Of a stretch of 64,000 bases of DNA, positions 27,510 through 36,519 are shown piece by piece. This DNA is from CAVYUC01 sp963771595 (GTDB taxonomy: Bacteria; Bacteroidota; Bacteroidia; Bacteroidales; Prolixibacteraceae), in contig CAVYUC010000009.1 in assembly GCA_963771595.1 (NCBI GenBank), forward strand, positions 62,001 to 126,000, given 5' to 3'. Under the pieces are notes generated by a model that worked only from the letters and a program-made list of their open reading frames with translations, was not told where the DNA came from and ran no database searches. A program made the position numbers and the translations under genes. Positions within the stretch are counted from its first letter, which is position 1. Each line of letters starts with the position of its first letter.

Positions 27510-27871
27510 CTTTTTAATTAACTTTTTAATAATTTATAACTTGCAAATATAGTTTTTCACTTTTCATTGTGCGGTGATAAATGTTTGTTTTTGCGGGAAA
27601 TTCAGCTAAAAGCGTCACAATTAATGTGCCTGAAATAATCCGGCTGCTCAAATTTTCGAATGGCAACGGCAACCGGATTACCGGATGGTAAAACAACTCC
27701 TTTTTTCTCATGGTACCAGTTTGGTTTTTTATTTGTATTTGATTTGCATAAAAAATTACAGCGAACAAAATTAATCTGCCATTATTGGAATTCCAATCGC
27801 GTGAAAACCTCAGCAAATTCATTGCTTTCAACCCGAAATGATATATATTTCGATAAAATTAAAAAACCAGA
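27510..27871. other. Divergent intergenic region (S46 peptidase / SRPBCC gene)
   Basis: 362 bases. It contains the -7 box for the S46 gene near its left end. On the plus strand TATATATTTCG just before 27872 is a near match to a -7 box. Open frames here on either strand have no recognisable protein features. I see no hairpin or RNA gene. Confidence 0.5.
27544..27551 (-). promoter_or_regulatory. Bacteroidota -7 box (TATATTTG) before the S46 peptidase
   Basis: Exact TAnnTTTG on the minus strand, 35 nt before the ATG. No CAAA (TTTG on the minus strand) at the -33 position. Confidence 0.4.
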
Positions 27872-28875
27872 ATGAAACGGTTTATCAAAATAATCATGTG
27901 GGTGTTGTTCATTTTCGCCCTTTTTATTTTCGCGGCATATTTTCTGCCGCGTATCGTTTATGTAGAAAAAAATGCCATAATTGATGCGCCGGCAAAAGTT
28001 GTTTTTGCGCAAATCAATGATTTGTATAACTGGGAAAAATGGTCGAAGTGGCACCAGATTGATCCGGAAATGCAGATGAATTATATCAATCATGGAGTTG
28101 GCGAAGGCGCAGGATACACATGGGAAAGCAACAATAGAAAAGTAGGTAGCGGTCAGCATTAATTATTTGGAATCGGCTCCCTACGATTCAATTGTTACTG
28201 AAATTAGTTTTTCGGAGCAGGGAATTTCACCCAGCGTGTTTTATTTTGAAGAATTGGACGGCAAAACTGAAGTTTCCTGGACCCTGACAATCGGAATTGG
28301 GTTACAATCCATTTTCCCGATGGATGGGTTTGTTGATGGAAAGTTTTGTTGGTCCCGATTTTGAGGAAGGACTTGCCAATCTGAATGTGGTTTGCAAAGT
28401 GCAGGTTCAGGAAAATGCATTTATTGAAGAACTGGAACTGCTTAAACCTTTTTATTTTGCCAGTGTGCGTGAAAAAGTTCCCTTTGTTGAAGTAAGTCTG
28501 GAAATGGGTGAAATGTACGAAGTGGTTAACAACTTTATTGAATCGGCCGAAACCGGCGTGGCCGGAATGCCATTTGCGATTTATCATGAAATGAACGGAG
28601 AGGAGATTGACCTGGAATGTGGAATTCCGGTTACCGATTTGGTGGAAGGAAACGCGCAGGTAAAAACCGGTACATTCGAAGGTGTGCAATGCGCCACTGT
28701 TGATTATATTGGTGATTACCGCCAATTGGAAGATGCCCATACCGCCCTGCAATCATGGATTGAAGAACATCGTTTTAAACTCGCCGGTCCTCCGCTTGAA
28801 TTTTACATGACCGATGCGGCTTCTGAACCGGATCCGGAAAAATGGCTGACAAAAATTTATTATCCCATACGGTAA
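27872..28875 (+). pseudogene. SRPBCC + GyrI-like effector-binding domain protein, two frameshifts
   Basis: N-terminal membrane anchor (residues ~4-26), then an SRPBCC/polyketide-cyclase-like domain (VEKNAIIDAPAKVVFAQI, LYNWEKWSKWHQIDPEM), then a C-terminal GyrI/AraC-effector-like domain (VEVSLEMGEMYEVVNNFIES through WLTKIYYPIR). The frame breaks twice. An extra C near 28152-28156 disrupts GSGSINYLESAPYDS; an extra T near 28300-28303 disrupts GMGYNPFSRWMGLLME. Removing both gives one 333-residue protein. Without correction it would be mis-called as two or three small genes. Likely ligand-binding; no specific ligand known. Confidence 0.88.
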
Positions 28876-28960
28876 GTTTACTTCAGAAAAATGTTCATAG
28901 CCAAAATTTTACAGGGAGGTTAAAAAAGTATAAAATAGTGATGATTCATCATTTCTTTCT

Positions 28961-28968
28961 AAATTTGT
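28961..28968 (+). promoter_or_regulatory. Bacteroidota -7 box (TAAATTTG) before the M23 gene
   Basis: Exact TAnnTTTG, 19 nt before the GTG start of the M23 peptidase gene; no obvious -33 TTTG. Confidence 0.45.
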
Positions 28969-28987
28969 ACCTCGCAAAATTTTAGTA

Positions 28988-29839
28988 GTGAAAGAACAAA
29001 AAAAAATATATAAAAAACTAAGCGATCGCTACCGATTAATCATTTACAACGATACTACCTTTCAGTCGGTTTGGAGCATGAAACTCACTCGATTAAAGGT
29101 TTTTACGGTAACAAGTTTGCTTTCGGCCATAATTGTGGTTCTTGTTATTCTTTTAATTTCAACCACCGGATTGCGCGAATATATTCCCGGATATCCAACC
29201 GCCGAATACCGGCAAATGGTGCTTTACACCGCCTTAAAAGTTGATTCGCTTGAAAATGAAATTAAGAAGCGGGATGATTTTTTTGAAGGAATAAAAGCAA
29301 TTGTTTCGGGCGAAGTGCCTGAAAGTTACATTGATGAGGATTCGGTTGTTGAACCAAATGCAGTAAATTTTAACCAACTTAATCACGACTCGGTATTCCA
29401 GGACCGCCTGCTGGCCGAACAAACCAGTTTATCCATTCAAAGCAGCGCCAACAAAAGGGCCAGCATTAGCCAGTTGCATTTTTTTGTACCGTTAAAAGGA
29501 GTCGTCACCAATCATTTCGATTCAACAAGTGAACATTTTGGTGTGGATTTGGTCAGTGATCCAAATTCAAGAATTTTTGCCACACTCGATGGTACGGTTA
29601 TTTTTTCGGGATGGACACTTGAAACCGGTTATGTTATTTACATTCAACACAATGCAGATATTGTTTCGGTTTACAAACACAATGCGGAATTACTGAAAAC
29701 CACCGGCGAAAAAGTGAAAGCCGGTGATGCTATCGCCATTATTGGAAATTCCGGAGAATTAACTTCAGGGCCGCATCTGCATTTCGAGCTTTGGCATAAT
29801 GGAATTGCCCTCAATCCCGAACAGTATATTGATTTTTAA
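28988..29839 (+). CDS. M23 family metallopeptidase (LytM domain)
   Basis: 283 residues, starting at GTG 28988. One transmembrane helix (residues ~37-58), a short linker/coiled region (LYTALKVDSLENEIKKRDDF), then a LytM fold with all zinc/catalytic residues: HFGVD, the YKHN His, and HLHFELWHNG. It is therefore probably an active peptidoglycan endopeptidase anchored in the inner membrane and facing the periplasm. It precedes dxr by 3 nt, suggesting one transcript with dxr and rseP. Confidence 0.93.
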   Translation: MKEQKKIYKKLSDRYRLIIYNDTTFQSVWSMKLTRLKVFTVTSLLSAIIVVLVILLISTTGLREYIPGYPTAEYRQMVLYTALKVDSLENEIKKRDDFFEGIKAIVSGEVPESYIDEDSVVEPNAVNFNQLNHDSVFQDRLLAEQTSLSIQSSANKRASISQLHFFVPLKGVVTNHFDSTSEHFGVDLVSDPNSRIFATLDGTVIFSGWTLETGYVIYIQHNADIVSVYKHNAELLKTTGEKVKAGDAIAIIGNSGELTSGPHLHFELWHNGIALNPEQYIDF

Positions 29840-29842
29840 ACT

Positions 29843-31000
29843 ATGAAGAAGAGAATTGCCATTCTTGGTTCAACCGGTTCAATTGGAACACAATCACTGG
29901 AAGTTATTGAACACAATCCCGAAAATTTTGAGGTGGAAGTGCTCACTGCCAATAATAATGTGGAATTGCTGGTTCAACAGGCAAAAAAATTTCAGCCAAA
30001 TGCAGTGGTGATAGTAAATCAGGATAAATATAAAATTGTTTCGGAAGCACTTGCCGGCGAACCTATTAAAGTGTATGCCGGAACCGAAGCGCTGAACCAG
30101 GTAGTGCAGATGGAAACCATTGATTTGGTGCTCACTGCAATGGTTGGATATTCAGGATTAATACCAACTTACCATGCTGTAACGGCGGGTAAAAATATTG
30201 CGCTTGCCAACAAGGAAACGCTGGTGGTTGCCGGTGAAATTATTACTGAACTGGCAAAAGAAAAACAGGTGGACATACTTCCTGTTGATTCAGAACATTC
30301 TGCTATTTTTCAGTGTTTAATGGGCGAAATTGCCAATCCGCCTGAAAAAATAATTATTACCTGTTCAGGGGGGCCGTTCAGAAAAAAGCAGAAAAATGAA
30401 CTGGAAAATGTTACTGTTGATCATGCGTTGAACCATCCCAACTGGGCAATGGGTGCAAAAATAACCATCGATTCGGCAACGCTTATAAACAAAGGTTTTG
30501 AAGTAATTGAAGCACATTGGTTGTTCGGAATGCCGGCTTCAAAAATTGAAGTGATAGTGCATCCGCAATCCATTATTCACTCGATGGTTCAATTTGAAGA
30601 TGGCTCAATTAAGGCCCAACTTGGACTGCCGGACATGCGGCTGCCGATACAATTTGCACTTGGTTTCCCTTTCCGGCTGAAAAATGAGTTTCCAAGATTC
30701 AGTTTTCTCGATTATCCGCGATTTGATTTTGAGCCGCCCGATACAAAAATTTTTCGTAATCTTGCACTTTCTTACGAGGCGCTTGATTCAGGCGGAAATG
30801 TGCCATGTGTGCTGAATGCCGCAAACGAAGTGGTAGTGCAGGCATTTCTCGACAGAAAAATCGGTTTTTTGCAAATGCCGGAAATCATTGAAAAAACAAT
30901 GAGAAAAATTGATTTTATTGCAAAACCAGGTATTGATGAGTTAATACAAACCAATACCGAAGCAAGAAAAATTGCAGAATCATTAACAGTAAAAAATTAA
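29843..31000 (+). CDS. dxr: 1-deoxy-D-xylulose 5-phosphate reductoisomerase
   Basis: 385 residues. Second step of the MEP isoprenoid pathway: rearranges and reduces DXP to MEP with NADPH. The NADPH motif is LGSTGSIGTQSLEVIE at residues ~7-22; LPVDSEHSAIFQCLMGE holds metal ligands; the flexible substrate loop follows GGPFRKKQ, and NHPNWAMGAKITIDSATL is a family signature. Supplies precursors for the menaquinone side chain made by menA elsewhere in the window. Confidence 0.97.
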   Translation: MKKRIAILGSTGSIGTQSLEVIEHNPENFEVEVLTANNNVELLVQQAKKFQPNAVVIVNQDKYKIVSEALAGEPIKVYAGTEALNQVVQMETIDLVLTAMVGYSGLIPTYHAVTAGKNIALANKETLVVAGEIITELAKEKQVDILPVDSEHSAIFQCLMGEIANPPEKIIITCSGGPFRKKQKNELENVTVDHALNHPNWAMGAKITIDSATLINKGFEVIEAHWLFGMPASKIEVIVHPQSIIHSMVQFEDGSIKAQLGLPDMRLPIQFALGFPFRLKNEFPRFSFLDYPRFDFEPPDTKIFRNLALSYEALDSGGNVPCVLNAANEVVVQAFLDRKIGFLQMPEIIEKTMRKIDFIAKPGIDELIQTNTEARKIAESLTVKN

Positions 31001-31015
31001 AGAAGAAATTATTGA

Positions 31016-32353
31016 ATGGAGACGATATTAATTAAAACAGCACAGTTACTTGCAAGCCTTTCGATACTTGTGGTTTTGCACGAATTCGGGCATTTTATGT
31101 TTGCCCGTTTATTTAAAACCCGTGTCGAAAAGTTTTACCTGTTTTTTGACCCCTGGTTTTCGCTTTTCAAAATAAAAAAAGGGGAAACTGAATATGGAGT
31201 TGGCTGGCTTCCTTTGGGAGGTTATGTAAAAATTTCGGGAATGATTGACGAATCGATGGATAAGGAAGCCATGAAAAAACCCCCGCAACCCTGGGAGTTT
31301 CGTGCAAAACCATCGTGGCAGCGATTATTGATTATGATTGGCGGCGTGCTGATGAATTTTCTTTTTGCCCTTGTTATTTACATCGGAGTTCTTTATGCCT
31401 GGGGCGAATCGTATCTTCCTACTGAAAATGCAAAATATGGAATTGTAGTTGACGAAGTGGGAGAACAGGTAGGTTTTCAGGATGGCGACAAAATATTATC
31501 GGTTGATAATAAACCGGTTGATAATTTCAATAAAATTTTTCAAACCATTGTTCTCGATAATGCCAAATCTGTGCAGGTTTTAAGAGATGGTAAAAAAGTG
31601 AATGTGGAAATCAGCGATTCGGATTTGGCGCTGCTCTTAAAAAGTAAATCCCTCATGCTTCCGCGCACGCCTTTTGATATTCATATCGACAGGCTGACCA
31701 AAAATTTACCGGCCGAAGAAGCAGGCCTGCAAAAAGGAGATGTTTTTGTAAGCGTGGATGGCAGGAAATTCGAATACTACGATCAGTTTACTGATTATCT
31801 TAATTCAAAAAAAGGTGAATCGGTCAACCTGACACTGCTTCGGGATGGTAAACAAATTGAAAAACAGGTGCCGGTTACCGATGAAGGGAAACTGGGATTT
31901 TATCCGGCTTACAATAATCCGGACGTGTTGAAGTTTGAAACCGTAGATTACGGATTTATGGAATCGATACCGGCAGGAATCCAGCGCGGTGTGCAAACCA
32001 CAAAAGATTACCTGAAACAATTTAAACTCTTTTTCAAACCCGAAACAAAAGCATACGAATCGCTTGGAGGTTTTGCCACCATTGGTAACATTTTTCCGGG
32101 AACCTGGGATTGGTTTTCGTTTTGGCAAATGACGGCCTTCATTTCAATAATTCTGGCAATAATGAACCTTCTGCCCATTCCGGCGCTTGATGGAGGTCAT
32201 GTTATGTTTTTACTGTTCGAAATGATTACAGGAAGAAAACCCGGTGAAAAATTTCTGGAGTATGCTCAAATTGTTGGAATGGTGTTGCTTTTGGCGTTGG
32301 TACTGTATGCAAATGCTAACGATATAATAAAAATGATTAATGGCACATTTTAA
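31016..32353 (+). CDS. rseP: RseP-type site-2 intramembrane metalloprotease
   Basis: 445 residues. Zinc motif HEFGH at residues 22-26 in the first membrane helix, and the second zinc ligand in LLPIPALDGGHVMF (~392). Two PDZ domains lie between (first around GFQDGDKILSVDNKPV, second around AGLQKGDVFVSVDGRK). RseP cleaves anti-sigma factors and leftover signal peptides within the membrane. Directly follows dxr, a gene order conserved in many bacteria. Confidence 0.96.
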   Translation: METILIKTAQLLASLSILVVLHEFGHFMFARLFKTRVEKFYLFFDPWFSLFKIKKGETEYGVGWLPLGGYVKISGMIDESMDKEAMKKPPQPWEFRAKPSWQRLLIMIGGVLMNFLFALVIYIGVLYAWGESYLPTENAKYGIVVDEVGEQVGFQDGDKILSVDNKPVDNFNKIFQTIVLDNAKSVQVLRDGKKVNVEISDSDLALLLKSKSLMLPRTPFDIHIDRLTKNLPAEEAGLQKGDVFVSVDGRKFEYYDQFTDYLNSKKGESVNLTLLRDGKQIEKQVPVTDEGKLGFYPAYNNPDVLKFETVDYGFMESIPAGIQRGVQTTKDYLKQFKLFFKPETKAYESLGGFATIGNIFPGTWDWFSFWQMTAFISIILAIMNLLPIPALDGGHVMFLLFEMITGRKPGEKFLEYAQIVGMVLLLALVLYANANDIIKMINGTF

Positions 32354-32364
32354 GTAAAAAATTC

Positions 32365-32372
32365 TATTTTTG
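32365..32372 (+). promoter_or_regulatory. Bacteroidota -7 box (TATTTTTG) before tatA
   Basis: Exact TAnnTTTG 24 nt upstream of the tatA ATG, so tatA can be transcribed independently of rseP. No -33 box seen. Confidence 0.4.
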
Positions 32373-32396
32373 TATCGAACATTTTAAATTAGGATT

Positions 32397-32597
32397 ATGA
32401 ATTTATATGTAATTGCAGGATTTATTGGGCCGCAGGAAATAATCATCATTTTAATAATTGTTCTTCTTCTGTTTGGTGGTCGTAAAATTCCCGAATTAAT
32501 GAAAGGCTTGGGAAAAGGGATGAAAGAATTTAAAAAAGCCACCAAGGAAGATGACGATGAAAAAAGTAATGTTGATGCGGAAAAGGTGGAACACTAA
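32397..32597 (+). CDS. tatA: Sec-independent translocase TatA/E
   Basis: 66 residues. An N-terminal membrane helix (IIIILIIVLLLFGGRKIPEL, with the conserved FGGRKIPEL hinge), then an amphipathic helix (MKGLGKGMKEFKKAT) and an acidic tail. It forms the pore-like assembly of the twin-arginine export system. tatC is not in the window. Confidence 0.94.
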   Translation: MNLYVIAGFIGPQEIIIILIIVLLLFGGRKIPELMKGLGKGMKEFKKATKEDDDEKSNVDAEKVEH

Positions 32598-32617
32598 TTA
32601 ATATTAGCTTATTCAGA

Positions 32618-32656
32618 AATCCCGTCTCTGTAAAAATAACAGACACGGGATTTTTT
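32618..32656 (+). terminator. Rho-independent terminator of tatA
   Basis: AATCCCGTCTCTG (32618-32630) pairs with CAGACACGGGATT (32640-32652) at 12 of 13 positions, then T residues to 32656. Confidence 0.85.
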
Positions 32657-32704
32657 ATATTTACTGGTAAGATTTTTGCGGGAAACAAAAAAAATTCAAG
32701 AATT

Positions 32705-33718
32705 ATGAAATCGAAAATTACTTCTGCCCTTTTCCCGCTGTTGTTAGTGATGGCGCTCATCTCATGTAACAACAAAAATCAGTCGGGATTACATAAAAAT
32801 ATTACAGGTAAAGCCGGTGAGTTGGTTATAGTTGCGTCCGATCAAACCTGGGATGGGAAACCCGGCGAATTAATGCGTGAAACATTATCCCAGGAGCATG
32901 CGGCGCTACCTCAAAATGAACCTATATTTGATATAGTTAGAGTTCCGGTTAACGGATTTAAAAGTATTTTTAAAAGTACGCGCAACATTCTTCAAACACG
33001 TGTTACGCCAAATGTTGATTCCACAGGAATTGTTTTCAGAGATGATGTTTGGGCTTATCCACAGGCAACAGTCATCATTTCAGCAAAAAATCCGGAGCAG
33101 TTTGTGGAAATTTTCAATGCTAATAAAAATAAAATAATGTCTTATTTCCTGAGGGCAGAGCAGGAAAGACTTACATCGAGCTATAATCAATATTACGAAA
33201 AAGGCATTTACAATGTATTGAACGAAAAGTTTGATTTAACCATGAAAGTGCCGCCTGGTTTTGTCATTGCAGAGCAAAAGAAAGATTTTATCTGGTTAAA
33301 ATACGAAACACCTGAAATTTCGCAGGGAGTTGTCATTTACACATTCCCTTATGTTTCCGACAGTGCATTTACCGAAGGTTATTTGCTGAAAGTTCGAGAC
33401 AGCATCCTGAAAGCAAATGTTCCCGGTCCAAGAAAAGGAAGTTATATGTCCACTGAAAAAAGAGTTGATCAGGTGCAGAACATTACCCGCCACAACGGAA
33501 AATATGCTTCTGAAATGCGTGGTTTATGGAGGCTGGAAAATGATTTTATGGGTGGTCCTTATATTTCGCTGGCAGTTCTTGATGATGAAAACCAACGGGT
33601 AGTTGTCGCTTATGGATATGTTTTTGCGCCAAGCAAAGACAAAAGAAATTTCCTGCGGCAGGTGCAGGCAATGATTTATTCCCTGAAACTGAATACTGAG
33701 AAAAAAGAGCCGGTGTAG
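32705..33718 (+). CDS. DUF4837 family lipoprotein
   Basis: 337 residues. Signal peptide with lipobox (LLLVMALISC, then NNKNQSG). The mature N-terminus GKAGELVIVASDQTWDG is the DUF4837 signature; the family is largely confined to Bacteroidota and has no known function. The C-terminal MRGLWRLENDFMGGPYISLA and YGYVFAPSKDKRNFLRQVQ are also characteristic. Its stop codon directly abuts the stop of the convergent TonB-C gene, with no space for a terminator. Confidence 0.92.
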   Translation: MKSKITSALFPLLLVMALISCNNKNQSGLHKNITGKAGELVIVASDQTWDGKPGELMRETLSQEHAALPQNEPIFDIVRVPVNGFKSIFKSTRNILQTRVTPNVDSTGIVFRDDVWAYPQATVIISAKNPEQFVEIFNANKNKIMSYFLRAEQERLTSSYNQYYEKGIYNVLNEKFDLTMKVPPGFVIAEQKKDFIWLKYETPEISQGVVIYTFPYVSDSAFTEGYLLKVRDSILKANVPGPRKGSYMSTEKRVDQVQNITRHNGKYASEMRGLWRLENDFMGGPYISLAVLDDENQRVVVAYGYVFAPSKDKRNFLRQVQAMIYSLKLNTEKKEPV

Positions 33719-34600
33719 CTAATTTATTTCCCAATACAGCCGGCTTCCCGAAAAATCGAGGTAATCGAATTCATAATCGTGGTAAATAAAATTAATTGGA
33801 AACAGTTGATAATACCTGACTGTTTCACCATCGAGCTTTGCCGGTTGCCAATTGGGAGGTAAACCAGCAAAGGCTTTCATAGCGATAGTGTTTATCCGCG
33901 TTCCGATTCCTTCTTCAATCCGGATTCCATCAATTCCGCCATTTTCCATTACTACAAAACCAATCACCATTTTTCCGTCGAAACCCGTAAAGTCGACACC
34001 CGAATTTTTAAAATATTTAAGTATGTAATTGTGCAGAACTCCCATTCCCGGCGTAAAACCAGGAAGCTGATCAACCGAATAAAAAACATTACTGATATAT
34101 TCTTCGCCGTTTTCAAGCCAGTTTCTGTTAGATATCAATTCGTTATTTTCGTAAACAGAAATGGACTTTTTACTTCCGTCAGGATAAAATTCTGTTACCT
34201 CGCCATCAAAAATCAGCGGTATTTTTGATGATGCTTGTCCGGTGCGTTTAATTTTTCCATCAACCCAGTCGGTGAATTTGAAATGCCTGTTTTCGTCTTC
34301 AAAAACCCGTGCAAAATTCTCAGAGAACTCTTTCCCTTTTATATTTATTCTGAAAACCTTTCCATCATCTTCAATATCGATTTTCTCCCTGAAAAGCTGT
34401 TGCCATCTTCCTTCAATCAATTTAAAGGTTGTAATTCTTACTTTATTCCTTTTGCGATAATCTATCTCTTTTTTAATTTCCTGCTGCTCAATGTTTTTAA
34501 GTTTTCCATTTACTCCAAAATAAACGACAGTATCGTTCTGGCTAAAAACAACAGCAGGTAAAATCATTAAAATTATAAATTGAGCTATTTTCACTGTCAT
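33719..34600 (-). CDS. Exported protein with TonB C-terminal-like domain
   Basis: 293 residues. Signal peptide MTVKIAQFIILMILPAVVFSQ. The middle has a MORN-like repeat (VTEFYPDGSKKSISVYENNEL). The C-terminus (VIGFVVMENGGIDGIRIEEG through YYQLFPINF) resembles the TonB C-terminal fold found in many Bacteroidota proteins. Without the N-terminal anchor and Pro-rich linker of real TonB, it is unlikely to energise transporters. Last gene of a minus-strand group after rnhB (12 nt gap). Confidence 0.8.
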   Translation of the reverse strand: MTVKIAQFIILMILPAVVFSQNDTVVYFGVNGKLKNIEQQEIKKEIDYRKRNKVRITTFKLIEGRWQQLFREKIDIEDDGKVFRINIKGKEFSENFARVFEDENRHFKFTDWVDGKIKRTGQASSKIPLIFDGEVTEFYPDGSKKSISVYENNELISNRNWLENGEEYISNVFYSVDQLPGFTPGMGVLHNYILKYFKNSGVDFTGFDGKMVIGFVVMENGGIDGIRIEEGIGTRINTIAMKAFAGLPPNWQPAKLDGETVRYYQLFPINFIYHDYEFDYLDFSGSRLYWEIN

Positions 34601-34612
34601 ATAAATTAAATT

Positions 34613-35230
34613 TTATTCCGAAAATTCAAGTTCCATTTGTTCATTCAGCAAACGAAAACTTAAGCGGTGGTATTTGCAAATACCAATTTTTTTAATGGCA
34701 ATCCTGTGGCTCCTGGTAGGATAACCTTTATTGCAGTGCCACTGATAATCCGGAAATTCGCGGTGGATATTTACCATGTAATCGTCGCGATAGGTTTTTG
34801 CAAGCACTGATGCTGCGGCAATGGAATAAAACCGGCCATCACCTTTTATCATGCATGTAAATGGAATCTTCAACTGCGGCCTGAAACGGTTTCCGTCAAT
34901 CAGCAAATGTTCCGGAACAACCTTCAACTTTTTTATAGCTTTATTCATGGCCAGAAAAGATGCATTCAGAATATTTACCTTGTCAATTTCCTCGTTCGAA
35001 ACCATTGCAACGGCCCATGCAATTGCTTCCTTTTCAATCATTGGGCGTAATTCAAGCCGTTGCTTTTCAGTCAGCGTTTTTGAATCATTTAGTAAAGAAT
35101 GTTCAAAATCAGGTGGAAGAATTACTGCAGCTGCAAAAACGGGACCTGCCAGACATCCCCGGCCGGCTTCGTCACAGCCTGCTTCAATTACATTTTCTTT
35201 ATGAAACGATAATAACTTAATTACTGACAT
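34613..35230 (-). CDS. rnhB: Ribonuclease HII
   Basis: 205 residues. The catalytic Asp-Glu pair is in AGCDEAGRGCLAGP (residues 20-21). The other acids follow in NDSKTLTEKQR and in LLIDGNRF, and YIAAASV-like SIAAASVLAKTYRD is conserved. It removes ribonucleotides embedded in DNA. Sits between a glycosyltransferase gene and a TonB-C gene, probably co-transcribed. Confidence 0.95.
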   Translation of the reverse strand: MSVIKLLSFHKENVIEAGCDEAGRGCLAGPVFAAAVILPPDFEHSLLNDSKTLTEKQRLELRPMIEKEAIAWAVAMVSNEEIDKVNILNASFLAMNKAIKKLKVVPEHLLIDGNRFRPQLKIPFTCMIKGDGRFYSIAAASVLAKTYRDDYMVNIHREFPDYQWHCNKGYPTRSHRIAIKKIGICKYHRLSFRLLNEQMELEFSE

Positions 35231-35269
35231 ATTGATTCATCACTTCAATTCGTCCTTCACTCAATTGTA

Positions 35270-36394
35270 TTATTGCAGCGAACGTTCAACGCTCATCCAA
35301 AGTAACCGCGATGTTTCGTCCCAGCTAAATTTCTCTTTTTGACTGAATCCCTTTTTTATTAGCTCTTCCCGCAATTCCGGCTCATGTCCAATTTTATACA
35401 TCGCCTCTGTAATTTGATCAATTTTACAGGGATCTGCATACAGAACAGCATTTCCCCCAACCTCGGGAATAGATGTTGTATTGGAACAAATTACCGGAAT
35501 TCCGGCACTCATAGCTTCCACTACGGGAATTCCAAACCCCTCGAAAAACGGCACAAAAGTCAACGCAAGAGCGCCACCAAAAATATCATGCAATTCATCG
35601 CTTGAAACCCGGCCGGTAAAAACCACATCTTTTTTGGAACGCATGTTTTCATAGGTATCGAAAATCTCTCCGGTTTTATGCATTTCTCCTCCAACAACAA
35701 CCAGCTTAATATCGTTATCATCAATACTTTTGTATGCATCGAATGCTTTTAACAAACCATTTACATTTTTTCGCGGATGCAGTGCGCCAACAAATAAAAA
35801 ATATTCCGAACCTTCTGTGAAACGATTCCTTACTGCTTTTTTTTCCTCGTCGTTTATAGGTTCAAAAATCTGGTTTATTCCATCGTAAACTACATCTATT
35901 TTATCATAATCCACTTTAAATGAACGTGTGATATCTTCCTTCGAATAAAAAGAAACTGTGGAAATACGTTTTGCACGTTTTGCAAATTTCGGGAAAAAGT
36001 AATTGTAATATTTTGCTTTCAACCAGGGTAAATCTGCCGGCCGGTGCACAAAGTTAATATCATGGATAACTGCCAGTTGAGGAACATTTGTATTCAAAGA
36101 CAAATAACCATCGGTGGAAAGAAACAAATCGGCTTTGTATTTTTTCAATACTTTTGGTATTTGAAATTCAAACCAGATGTACCATAAAAAGGGATGGCGT
36201 GTTGGCGGTCCTATTACAACCGGAGTCACATTTTCGGCAAAAATAAAATCCTGATCAAAAGGCCTGTCGAAAATGAAAATAAACTGATGCTCTGGGTGGT
36301 TTAGTGTCATTCTTTTCAAAGTTTCCAGTGTAAACCAGCCAATTCCTTCCAGCTTATCTTTTAAAAGCAAACGCGTATTTACGGCAATTACCAT
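35270..36394 (-). CDS. Glycosyltransferase family 4 (GT-B)
   Basis: 374 residues with the two Rossmann-like halves of GT-B enzymes. The C-terminal half shows LFVGALHPRKNVNGLLKAF, FTGRVSSDELHDIFGGA and the donor-binding FEGFGIPVVEAMSAGIPV, whose first Glu is the family's EX7E motif. Transfers a sugar from a nucleotide-activated donor, probably onto a surface glycan. Its divergent neighbour is a polysaccharide flippase, which supports that role. Donor and acceptor are unknown. Confidence 0.92.
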   Translation of the reverse strand: MVIAVNTRLLLKDKLEGIGWFTLETLKRMTLNHPEHQFIFIFDRPFDQDFIFAENVTPVVIGPPTRHPFLWYIWFEFQIPKVLKKYKADLFLSTDGYLSLNTNVPQLAVIHDINFVHRPADLPWLKAKYYNYFFPKFAKRAKRISTVSFYSKEDITRSFKVDYDKIDVVYDGINQIFEPINDEEKKAVRNRFTEGSEYFLFVGALHPRKNVNGLLKAFDAYKSIDDNDIKLVVVGGEMHKTGEIFDTYENMRSKKDVVFTGRVSSDELHDIFGGALALTFVPFFEGFGIPVVEAMSAGIPVICSNTTSIPEVGGNAVLYADPCKIDQITEAMYKIGHEPELREELIKKGFSQKEKFSWDETSRLLWMSVERSLQ

Positions 36395-36519
36395 TTAGTT
36401 GTCGTTCAATTTCGGGTAAATGTACAAAGTCTGTTTAAATATTTTTTACTTTTATCGTTTCTATTTATGACTATTCAAAAAACAAAAGTTTTGACGGATA
36501 AAAGGATAAAAACCAGATT

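Noticed and set aside
27526..27831. 101-residue minus-strand frame between the S46 and SRPBCC genes
   Set aside because: No domain, no ribosome-binding site, unlike neighbouring genes in composition; treated as intergenic.
28167..28364. Separate 65-residue gene inside the SRPBCC region
   Set aside because: It is the middle part of one frameshifted SRPBCC/GyrI gene; frames join when one base is removed on each side.
28204..28752. 182-residue antisense open frame over the GyrI-like gene
   Set aside because: Low-complexity Phe/His/Asn composition, no motif, opposite real coding sequence.
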